A stretch of DNA of 64,000 nt. Origin: Auanema rhodensis (taxonomy: Eukaryota > Nematoda > Chromadorea > Rhabditida > Rhabditidae). The position numbers and the translations under genes are program-made. This document shows positions 1 to 9,828 of the stretch, one piece after another. The stretch is taken from contig OZ059898.1 in assembly GCA_964057225.1 (NCBI GenBank), positions 1,612,001 through 1,676,000 on the forward strand, written 5' to 3'. The stretch's first letter is position 1. The number at the start of each line of letters is the position of its first letter. The notes under the pieces were generated by a model. It searched no databases. It worked only from the letters and a program-made list of their open reading frames with translations, and had not been told where the DNA came from.

Positions 1-88
1 AACATACACTAATGCATCATTTTTCAAACGATCATAACTAATTTTTGTATTAAGCGTTTCTCAATGTAGTATAGTGCATTCGATGCGG

Positions 89-139
89 ATTTTTAAGCTG
101 CGTCGATCTGTGTTATCAGATTTGCGCTAGCTTAAAAAT
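89..139. other. Inverted repeat 1 with nested inner stem (monomer 89-139)
   Basis: ATTTTTAAGCT at 89-99 is the exact reverse complement of AGCTTAAAAAT at 129-139. The dyad continues inwards with GCG (100-102) against CGC (125-127), one unpaired base at 128. After a short imperfect step, ATCTG (106-110) pairs with CAGAT (117-121) around a 6-base loop. The result is one long imperfect hairpin of about 51 bases, recurring in every monomer. Variants inside it are few. t94c occurs in m33, m38, m117, m122, m130, m137, m144 and m157. An A-to-G at 135 occurs in m48 and m110. t128c occurs only in m135 and a 2-bp deletion only in m104. A protein-binding or cruciform role is possible but not shown. Confidence 0.85.
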
Positions 140-156
140 GCACCGAGATATCAACT

Positions 157-178
157 GATATAAGTTCACACTTATATC
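157..178. other. Inverted repeat 2 (monomer 157-178)
   Basis: GATATAAG (157-164) and CTTATATC (171-178) are perfect 8-bp reverse complements around the 6-base spacer TTCACA. The motif recurs in nearly every copy. It is broken by t172a in m20 and m21 and by a 2-bp deletion in m48 near 16668. A shorter overlapping dyad (ATATC, AACT, GATAT at about 148-161) could compete with it; that one is altered in m22 and m26 by changes at 146 and 149. A structural or binding role is inference only. Confidence 0.8.
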
Positions 179-242
179 CTCGATTTTCACCCTGAAGAAT
201 TAATTTTTTCGTTGAATAACATTGTCCATCGTTTTTGCCTTG

Positions 243-321
243 AAAAAAGGAATCTAAAAACATCTACTTTTTGCTAAATTATTTTGAAATTTTTCGAAAA
301 AATTTTTGTCAAAATGTTTTT
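243..321. other. A/T-tract cluster with 12-bp palindrome (290-301)
   Basis: This part of the monomer is a series of A- and T-runs of four to six bases separated by one to eight other bases. It includes the perfect palindrome TTTTTCGAAAAA at 290-301. It is the most AT-rich stretch of the unit (12 G+C in bases 241-300). Tracts of this kind can give intrinsically curved DNA and are common in satellites, but the spacing here is irregular and curvature was not calculated. Rare variants include t-to-g within the palindrome (m46, m49), a301c (m29, m34, m71), t303g (m42, m51, m53) and t303a (m6, m167). Confidence 0.6.
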
Positions 322-328
322 GGAAGCA

Positions 329-356
329 ATGTTGAGTGTACATGGAAACTCAACAT
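329..356. other. Inverted repeat 3 spanning the monomer junction
   Basis: ATGTTGAGT (329-337) and ACTCAACAT (348 to position 5 of the next copy) are perfect 9-bp reverse complements. They flank a 10-base spacer that contains the self-complementary TGTACA at its edge. Several of the array's marker mutations fall in its arms: t337g (m4, m17), a335t (m38, m117, m119, m125, m137, m139), g334a (m111), a4t (m57, m60, m65) and the 1-bp deletion in m91, m99 and m102. Each of these breaks one or more pairs, so perfect pairing is not strictly maintained. Confidence 0.8.
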
Positions 357-1404
357 ACACTAATGCATCATTTTTCAAACGATCATAACTAATTTTTGTA
401 TTAAGCGTTTCTCAATGTAGTATAGTGCATTCGATGCGGATTTTTAAGCTGCGTCGATCTGTGTTATCAGATTTGCGCTAGCTTAAAAATGCACCGAGAT
501 ATCAACTGATATAAGTTCACACTTATATCCTCGATTTTCACCCTGAAGAATTAATTTTTTCGTTGAATAACATTGTCCATCGTTTTTGCCTTGAAAAAAG
601 GAATCTAAAAACATCTACTTTTTGCTAAATTATTTTGAAATTTTTCGAAAAAATTTTTGTCAAAATGTTTTTGGAAGCAATGTTGAGTGTACATGGAAAC
701 TCAACATACACTAATGCATCATTTTTCAAACGATCATAACTAATTTTTGTATTAAGCGTTTCTCAATGTAGTATAGTGCATTCGATGCGGATTTTTAAGC
801 TGCGTCGATCTGTGTTATCAGATTTGCGCTAGCTTAAAAATGCACCGAGATATCAACTGATATAAGTTCACACTTATATCCTCGATTTTCACCCTGAAGA
901 TTTAATTTTTTCGTTGAATAACATTGTCCATCGTCTTTGCCTTGAAAAATGGAATCTAAAAACATCTACTTTTTGCTAAATTATTTTGAAATTTTTCGAA
1001 AAAATTTTTGTCAAAATGTTTTTGGAAGCAATGTTGAGTGTACATGGAAACTCAACATACACTAATGCATCATTTTTCAAACGATCATAACTAATTTTTG
1101 TATTAAGCGTTTCTCAATGTAGTATAGTGCATTCGATGCGGATTTTTAAGCTGCGTCGATCTGTGTTATCAGATTTGCGCTAGCTTAAAAATGCACCGAG
1201 ATATCAACAGATATAAGTTCACACTTATATCCTCGATTTTCACCCTGAAGATTTAATTTTTTCGTTGAATAACATTGTCCATCGTCTTTGCCTTGAAAAA
1301 TGGAATCTAAAAACATCTACTTTTTGCTAAATTATTTTGAAATTTTTCGAAAAAATTTTTGTCAAAATGTTTTTGGAAGCAATGTTGAGGGTACATGGAA
1401 ACTC

Positions 1405-2808
1405 AACATACACTAATGCATCATTTTTCAAACGATCATAACTAATTTTTGTATTAAGCGTTTCTCAATGTAGTATAGTGCATTCGATGCGGATTTTTAA
1501 GCTGCGTCGATCTGTGTTATCAGATTTGCGCTAGCTTAAAAATACACCGAGATATCAACTGATATAAGTTCACACTTATATCCTCGATTTTCACCCTGAA
1601 GAATTAATTTTTTCGTTGAATAACATTGTCCATCGTTTTTGCCTTGAAAAAAGGAATCTAAAAACATCTACTTTTTGCTAAATTATTTTGAAATTTTTCG
1701 AAAAAATTTTTGTCAAAATGTTTTTGGAAGCAATGTTGAGTGTACATGGAAACTCAACATACACTAATGCATCATTTTTCAAACGATCATAACTAATTTT
1801 TGTATTAAGCGTTTCTCAATGTAGTATAGTGCATTCGATGCGGATTTTTAAGCTGCGTCGATCTGTGTTATCAGATTTGCGCTAGCTTAAAAATGCACCG
1901 AGATATCAACTGATATAAGTTCACACTTATATCCTCGATTTTCACCCTGAAGAATTAATTTTTTCGTTGAATAACATTGTCCATCGTTTTTGCCTTGAAA
2001 AAAGGAATCTAAAAACATCTACTTTTTGCTAAATTATTTTGAAATTTTTCGAAAAAAATTTTGTCAAAATGTTTTTGGAAGCAATGTTGAGTGTACATGG
2101 AAACTCAACATACACTAATGCATCATTTTTCAAACGATCATAACTAATTTTTGTATTAAGCGTTTCTCAATGTAGTATAGTGCATTCGATGTGGATTTTT
2201 AAGCTGCGTCGATCTGTGTTATCAGATTTGCGCTAGCTTAAAAATGCACCGAGATATCAACTGATATAAGTTCACACTTATATCCTCGATTTTCACCCTG
2301 AAGAATTAATTTTTTCGTTGAATAACATTGTCCATCGTTTTTGCCTTGAAAAAATGAATCTAAAAACATCTACTTTTTGCTAAATTATTCTGAAATTTTT
2401 CGAAAAAATTTTTGTCAAAATGTTTTTGGAAGCAATGTTGAGTGTACATGGAAACTCAACATACACTAATGCATCATTTTTCAAACGATCATAACTAATT
2501 TTTGTATTAAGCGTTTCTCAATGTAGTATAGTGCATTCGATGCGGATTTTTAAGCTGCGTCGATCTGTGTTATCAGATTTGCGCTAGCTTAAAAATGCAC
2601 CGAGATATCAACTGATATAAGTTCACACTTATATCCTCGATTTTCACCCTGAAGATTTAATTTTTTCGTTGAATAACATTGTCCATCGTCTTTGCCTTGA
2701 AAAATGGAATCTAAAAACATCTACTTTTTGCTAAATTATTTTGAAATTTTTCGAAAAAATTTTTGTCAAAATGTTTTTGGAAGCAATGTTGAGTGTACAT
2801 GGATACTC
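1405..2808. repeat. Four-copy haplotype m5-m8, with a distant match at 57909-59312
   Basis: Order and marks: m5 type A with g140a; m6 type A with t303a; m7 type A with c86t (2191), g249t and t284c; m8 type B with a347t. The identical series of seven uncommon marks occurs in m166-m169, 161 monomers away (c86t at 58695). Sharing by chance is implausible, so the two segments have a common origin. m9 (D) and m170 (A) then differ. Confidence 0.88.
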
Positions 2809-4563
2809 AACATACACTAATGCATCATTTTTCAAACGATCATAACTAATTTTTGTATTAAGCGTTTCTCAATGTAGTATAGTGCATTCGATGCGGATTT
2901 TTAAGCTGCGTCGATCTGTGTTATCAGATTTGCGCTAGCTTAAAAATGCACCGAGATATCAACTGATATAAGTTCACACTTATATCCTCGATTTTCACCC
3001 TGAAGAATTAATTTTTTCGTTGAATAACATTGTCCATCGTCTTTGCCTTGAAAAAAGGAATCTAAAAACATCTACTTTTTGCTAAATTATTTTGAAATTT
3101 TTCGAAAAAATTTTTGTCAAAATGTTTTTGGAAGCAATGTTGAGTGTACATGGAAACTCAACATACACTAATGCATCATTTTTCAAACGATCATAACTAA
3201 TTTTTGTATTAAGCGTTTCTCAATGTAGTATAGTGCATTCGATGCGGATTTTTAAGCTGCGTCGATCTGTGTTATCAGATTTGCGCTAGCTTAAAAATGC
3301 ACCGAGATATCAACTGATATAAGTTCACACTTATATCCTCGATTTTCACCCTGAAGATTTAATTTTTTCGTTGAATAACATTGTCCATCGTCTTTGCCTT
3401 GAAAAATGGAATCTAAAAACATCTACTTTTTGTTAAATTATTTTGAAATTTTTCGAAAAAATTTTTGTCAAAATGTTTTTGGAAGCAATGTTGAGTGTAC
3501 ATGGAAACTCAACATACACTAATGCATCATTTTTCAAACGATCATAACTAATTTTTGTATTAAGCGTTTCTCAATGTAGTATAGTGCATTCGATGCGGAT
3601 TTTTAAGCTGCGTCGATCTGTGTTATCAGATTTGCGCTAGCTTAAAAATGCACCGAGATATCAACTGATATAAGTTCACACTTATATCCTCGATTTTCAC
3701 CCTGAAGATTTAATTTTTTCGTTGAATAACATTGTCCATCGTCTTTGCCTTGAAAAATGGAATCTAAAAACATCTACTTTTTGTTAAATTATTTTGAAAT
3801 TTTTCGAAAAAATTTTTGTCAAAATGTTTTTGGAAGCAATGTTGAGTGTACATGGAAACTCAACATACACTAATGCATCATTTTTCAAACGATCATAACT
3901 AATTTTTGTATTAAGCGTTTCTCAATGTAGTATAGTGCATTCGATGCGGATTTTTAAGCTGCGTCGATCTGTGTTATCAGATTTGCGCTAGCTTAAAAAT
4001 GCACCGAGATATCAACTGATATAAGTTCACACTTATATCCTCGATTTTCACCCTGAAGATTTAATTTTTTCGTTGAATAACATTGTCCATCGTCTTCGCC
4101 TTGAAAAATGGAATCTAAAAACATCTACTTTTTGCTAAATTATTTTGAAATTTTTCGAAAAAATTTTTGTCAAAATGTTTTTGGAAGCAATGTTGAGTGT
4201 ACATGGAAACTCAACATACACTAATGCATCATTTTTCAAACGATCATAACTAATTTTTGTATTAAGCGTTTCTCAATGTAGTATAGTGCATTCGATGCGG
4301 ATTTTTAAGCTGCGTCGATCTGTGTTATCAGATTTGCGCTAGCTTAAAAATGCACCGAGATATCAACTGATATAAGTTCACACTTATATCCTCGATTTTC
4401 ACCCTGAAGAATTAATTTTTTCGTTGAATAACATTGTCCATCGTTTTTGCCTTGAAAAAAGGAATCTAAAAACATCTACTTTTTGCTAAATTATTTTGAA
4501 ATTTTTCGAAAAAATTTTTGTCAAAATGTTTTTGGAAGCAATGTTGAGTGTACATGGAAACTC
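2809..4563. repeat. Copies m9-m13, with a tandem monomer pair m10-m11
   Basis: m9 is type D. m10 and m11 (3160-3861) are both type B with the private change c274t, consistent with a recent single-monomer duplication. m12 is type B with t236c. m13 is plain type A. No higher-order repeat beyond the m10-m11 pair was seen here. Confidence 0.8.
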
Positions 4564-5967
4564 AACATACACTAATGCATCATTTTTCAAACGATCATAA
4601 CTAATTTTTGTATTAAGCGTTTCTCAATGTAGTATAGTGCATTCGATGCGGATTTTTAAGCTGCGTCGATCTGTGTTATCAGATTTGCGCTAGCTTAAAA
4701 ATGCACCGAGATATCAACTGATATAAGTTCACACTTATATCCTCGATTTTCACCCTGAAGAATTAATTTTTTCGTTGAATAACATTGTCCATCGTTTTTG
4801 CCTTGAAAAAAGGAATCTAAAAACATCTACTTTTTGCTAAATTATTTTGAAATTTTTCGAAAAAATTTTTGTCAAAATGTTTTTGGAAGCAATGTTGAGT
4901 GTACATGGAAACTCAACATACACTAATGCATCATTTTTCAAACGATCATAACTAATTTTTGTATTAAGCGTTTCTCAATGTAGTATAGTGCATTCGATGC
5001 GGATTTTTAAGCTGCGTCGATCTGTGTTATCAGATTTGCGCTAGCTTAAAAATGCACCGAGATATCAACTGATATAAGTTCACACTTATATCCTCGATTT
5101 TCACCCTGAAGAATTAATTTTTTCGTTGAATAACATTGTCCATCGTTTTTGCCTTGAAAAAAGGAATCTAAAAACATCTACTTTTTGCTAAATTATTTTG
5201 AAATTTTTCGAAAAAATTTTTGTCAAAATGTTTTTGGAAGCAATGTTGAGTGTACATGGAAACTCAACATACACTAATGCATCATTTTTCAAACGATCAT
5301 AACTAATTTTTGTATTAAGCGTTTCTCAATGTAGTATAGTGCATTCGATGCGGATTTTTAAGCTGCGTCGATCTGTGTTATCAGATTTGCGCTAGCTTAA
5401 AAATGCACCGAGATATCAACTGATATAAGTTCACACTTATATCCTCGATTTTCACCCTGAAGATTTAATTTTTTCGTTGAATAACATTGTCCATCGTCTT
5501 TGCCTTGAAAAATGGAATCTAAAAACATCTACTTTTTGCTAAATTATTTTGAAATTTTTCGAAAAAATTTTTGTCAAAATGTTTTTGGAAGCAATGTTGA
5601 GTGTACATGGAAACTCAACATACACTAATGCATCATTTTTCAAACGATCATAACTAATTTTTGTATTAAGCGTTTCTCAATGTAGTATAGTGCATTCGAT
5701 GCGGATTTTTAAGCTGCGTCGATCTGTGTTATCAGATTTGCGCTAGCTTAAAAATGCACCGAGATATCAACAGATATAAGTTCACACTTATATCCTCGAT
5801 TTTCACCCTGAAGATTTAATTTTTTCGTTGAATAACATTGTCCATCGTCTTTGCCTTGAAAAATGGAATCTAAAAACATCTACTTTTTGCTAAATTATTT
5901 TGAAATTTTTCGAAAAAATTTTTGTCAAAATGTTTTTGGAAGCAATGTTGAGGGTACATGGAAACTC
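4564..5967. repeat. Four-copy block m14-m17 (copy 2 of m1-m4)
   Basis: A, A, B, B, with t156a (near 5772) and t337g (near 5953) in the last copy, matching m1-m4 at a distance of 13 monomers (4,563 bp). The same 13-copy distance separates the two higher-order units at 49-58 kb. Confidence 0.85.
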
Positions 5968-8900
5968 AACATACACTAATGCATCATTTTTCAAACGATC
6001 ATAACTAATTTTTGTATTAAGCGTTTCTCAATGTAGTATAGTGCATTCGATGCGGATTTTTAAGCTGCGTCGATCTGTGTTATCAGATTTGCGCTAGCTT
6101 AAAAATGCACCGAGATATCAACTGATATAAGTTCACACTTATATCCTCGATTTTCACCCTGAAGATTTAATTTTTTCGTTGAATAACATTGTCCATCGTC
6201 TTTGCCTTGAAAAATGGAATCTAAAAACATCTACTTTTTGCTAAATTATTTTGAAATTTTTCGAAAAAATTTTTGTCAAAATGTTTTTGGAAGCAATGTT
6301 GAGTGTACATGGAAACTCAACATACACTAATGCATCATTTTTCAAACGATCATAACTAATTTTTGTATTAAGCGTTTCTCAATGTAGTATAGTGCATTCG
6401 ATGCGGATTTTTAAGCTGCGTCGATCTGTGTTATCAGATTTGCGCTAGCTTAAAAATGCACCGAGATATCAACTGATATAAGTTCACACTTATATCCTCG
6501 ATTTTCACCCTGAAGATTTAATTTTTTCGTTGAATAACATTGTCCATCGTCTTTGCCTTGAAAAATGGAATCTAAAAACATCTACTTTTTGCTAAATTAT
6601 TTTGAAATTTTTCGAAAAAATTTTTGTCAAAATGTTTTTGGAAGCAATGTTGAGTGTACATGGAAACTCAACATACACTAATGCATCATTTTTCAAACGA
6701 TCATAACTAATTTTTGTATTAAGCGTTTCTCAATGTAGTATAGTGCATTCGATGCGGATTTTTAAGCTGCGTCGATCTGTGTTATCAGATTTGCGCTAGC
6801 TTAAAAATGCACCGAGATATCAACTGATATAAGTTCACACATATATCCTCGATTTTCACCCTGAAGAATTAATTTTTTTGTTGAATAACATTGTCCATCG
6901 TCTTTGCCTTGAAAAAAGGAATCTAAAAACATCTACTTTTTGCTAAATTATTTTGAAATTTTTCGAAAAAATTTTTGTCAAAATGTTTTTGGAAGCAATG
7001 TTGAGTGTACATGGAAACTCAACATACACTAATGCATCATTTTTCAAACGATCATAACTAATTTTTGTATTAAGCGTTTCTCAATGTAGTATAGTGCATT
7101 CGATGCGGATTTTTAAGCTGCGTCGATCTGTGTTATCAGATTTGCGCTAGCTTAAAAATGCACCGAGATATCAACTGATATAAGTTCACACATATATCCT
7201 CAATTTTCACCCTGAAGAATTAATTTTTTTGTTGAATAACATTGTCCATCGTCTTTGCCTTGAAAAAAGGAATCTAAAAACATCTACTTTTTGCTAAATT
7301 ATTTTGAAATTTTTCGAAAAAATTTTTGTCAAAATGTTTTTGGAAGCAATGTTGAGTGTACATGGAAACTCAACATACACTAATGCATCATTTTTCAAAC
7401 GATCATAACTAATTTTTGTATTAAGCGTTTCTCAATGTATTATAGTGCATTCGATGCGGATTTTTAAGCTGCGTCGATCTGTGTTATCAGATTTGCGCTA
7501 GCTTAAAAATGCACCGTGAAATCAACTGATATAAGTTCACACTTATATCCTCGATTTTCACCCTGAAGAATTAATTTTTTCGTTGAATAACATTGTCCAT
7601 CGTCTTTGCCTTGAAAAAAGGAATCTAAAAACATCTACTTTTTGCTAAATTATTTTGAAATTTTTCGAAAAAATTTTTGTCAAAATGTTTTTGGAAGCAA
7701 TGTTGAGTGTACATGGAAACTCAACATACACTAATGCATCATTTTTCAAACGATCATAACTAATTTTTGTATTAAGCGTTTCTCAATGTAGTATAGTGCA
7801 TTCGATGCGGATTTTTAAGCTGCGTCGATCTGTGTTATCAGATTTGCGCTAGCTTAAAAATGCACCGAGATATCAACTGATATAAGTTCACACTTATATC
7901 CTCGATTTTCACCCTGAAGATTTAATTTTTTCGTTGAATAACATTGTCCATCGTCTTTGCCTTGAAAAATGGAATCTAAAAACATCTACTTTTTGCTAAA
8001 TTATTTTGAAATTTTTCGAAAAAATTTTTGTCAAAATGTTTTTGGAAGCAATGTTGAGTGTACATGGAAACTCAACATACACTAATGCATCATTTTTCAA
8101 ACGATCATAACTAATTTTTGTATTAAGCGTTTCTCAATGTAGTATAGTGCATTCGATGCGGATTTTTAAGCTGCGTCGATCTGTGTTATCAGATTTGCGC
8201 TAGCTTAAAAATGCACCGAGATATCAACTGATATAAGTTCACACTTATATCCTCGATTTTCACCCTGAAGAATTAATTTTTTCGTTGAATAACATTGTCC
8301 ATCGTTTTTGCCTTGAAAAAAGGAATCTAAAAACATCTACTTTTTGCTAAATTATTTTGAAATTTTTCGAAAAAATTTTTGTCAAAATGTTTTTGGAAGC
8401 AATGTTGAGTGTACATGGAAACTCAACATACACTAATGCATCATTTTTCAAACGATCATAACTAATTTTTGTATTAAGCGTTTCTCAATGTAGTATAGTG
8501 CATTCGATGCGGATTTTTAAGCTGCGTCGATCTGTGTTATCAGATTTGCGCTAGCTTAAAAATGCACCGAGATATCAACTGATATAAGTTCACACTTATA
8601 TCCTCGATTTTGACCCTGAAGAATTAATTTTTTCGTTGAATAACATTGTCCATCGTTTTCGCCTTGAAAAAAGGAATCTAAAAACATCTACTTTTTGCTA
8701 AATTATTTTGAAATTTTTCGAAAAAATTTTTGTCAAAATGTTTTTGGAAGCAATGTTGAGTGTACATGGAAACTCAACATACACTAATGCATCATTTTTC
8801 AAACGATCATAACTAATTTTTGTATTAAGCGTTTCTCAATGTAGTATAGTGCATTCGATGCGGATTTTTAAGCTGCGTCGATCTGTGTTATCAGATTTGC

Positions 8901-9828
8901 GCTAGCTTAAAAATGCACCGTGAAATCAACTGATATAAGTTCACACTTATATCCTCGATTTTCACCCTGAAGAATTAAATTTTTCGTTGAATAACATTGT
9001 CCATCGTCTTTGCCTTGAAAAAAGGAATCTAAAAACATCTACTTTCTGCTAAATTATTTTGAAATTTTTCGAAAAAATTTTTGTCAAAATGTTTTTGGAA
9101 GCAATGTTGAGTGTACATGGAAACTCAACATACACTAATGCATCATTTTTCAAACGATCATAACTAATTTTTGTATTAAGCGTTTCTCAATGTAGTATAG
9201 TGCATTCGATGCGGATTTTTAAGCTGCGTCGATCTGTGTTATCAGATTTGCGCTAGCTTAAAAATGCACCGAGATATCAACTGATATAAGTTCACACTTA
9301 TATCCTCGATTTTCACCCTGAAGATTTAATTTTTTCGTTGAATAACATTGTCCATCGTCTTTGCCTTGAAAAATGGAATCTAAAAACATCTACTTTTTGC
9401 TAAATTATTTTGAAATTTTTCGAAAAAATTTTTGTCAAAATGTTTTTGGAAGCAATGTTGAGTGTACATGGAAACTCAACATACACTAATGCATCATTTT
9501 TCAAACGATCATAACTAATTTTTGTATTAAGCGTTTCTCAATGTAGTATAGTGCATTCGATGCGGATTTTTAAGCTGCGTCGATCTGTGTTATCAGATTT
9601 GCGCTAGCTTAAAAATGCACCGAGATATCAACTGATATAAGTTCACACTTATATCCTCGATTTTCACCCTGAAGATTTAATTTTTTCGTTGAATAACATT
9701 GTCCATCGTCTTTGCCTTGAAAAATGGAATCTAAAAACATCTACTTTTTGCTAAATTATTTTGAAATTTTTCGAAAAAATTTTTGTCAAAATGTTTTTGG
9801 AAGCAATGTTGAGTGTACATGGAAACTC
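5968..9828. repeat. Mixed copies m18-m28
   Basis: m18 and m19 are B. m20 and m21 (6670-7371) are D copies sharing t172a and c210t, with g182a added in m21, again a tandem monomer pair. m22 (g69t) and m26 both carry a146t and t149a, four copies apart, with B, A and a c188g copy between them. m26 also has extra changes near 203 and 271. m23, m27 and m28 are B and m24 is A. m25 is an A copy with c188g and t236c. Apart from the m20-m21 pair and the spaced m22/m26 marks, I see no clear multi-copy periodicity. Confidence 0.75.

Larger units (their letters stand above)
1..351. repeat. Reference monomer (m1, type A)
   Basis: This copy is used as the coordinate frame for all others. By hand count it has 109 G+C in 351 bp (31%), with 56 C and 53 G, so base use is nearly strand-symmetric. 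It carries the type-A states a199, t233 and a248. It contains 12 CpG dinucleotides against about 8.5 expected. Its length is close to two nucleosome repeats, a common size class for satellites. The longest stop-free run I could find in the frames I read is about 45 codons, without a convincing start, so I see no coding potential. The phase is arbitrary: the window simply begins here. Confidence 0.95.
1..1404. repeat. Four-copy block m1-m4 (copy 1 of a block repeated 4,563 bp away)
   Basis: The order is A, A, B, B, with the last copy carrying two private marks: t156a (near 1209) and t337g (near 1390). The same four-copy order with both marks recurs as m14-m17 at 4564-5967, exactly 13 monomers further on. 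m5 and m18 then differ, so the match ends here on the right. On the left it runs off the window. Confidence 0.85.

Noticed and set aside
157-178. TATA box or promoter, or rho-independent terminator, at the dyads
   Set aside because: TATA-like strings and hairpins are expected by chance in 69% AT sequence. The stems are AT-rich, and there are no genes for them to serve.
207-223. CENP-B-box-like sequence (TTTCGTTGAA start)
   Set aside because: Only the left half resembles the mammalian box. The essential CGGG part is absent (ACAT in its place), and the host is probably not a mammal.
1-351. Telomeric repeat
   Set aside because: No short G-rich telomere motif (such as TTAGG or TTAGGG arrays) appears in the unit or between units.
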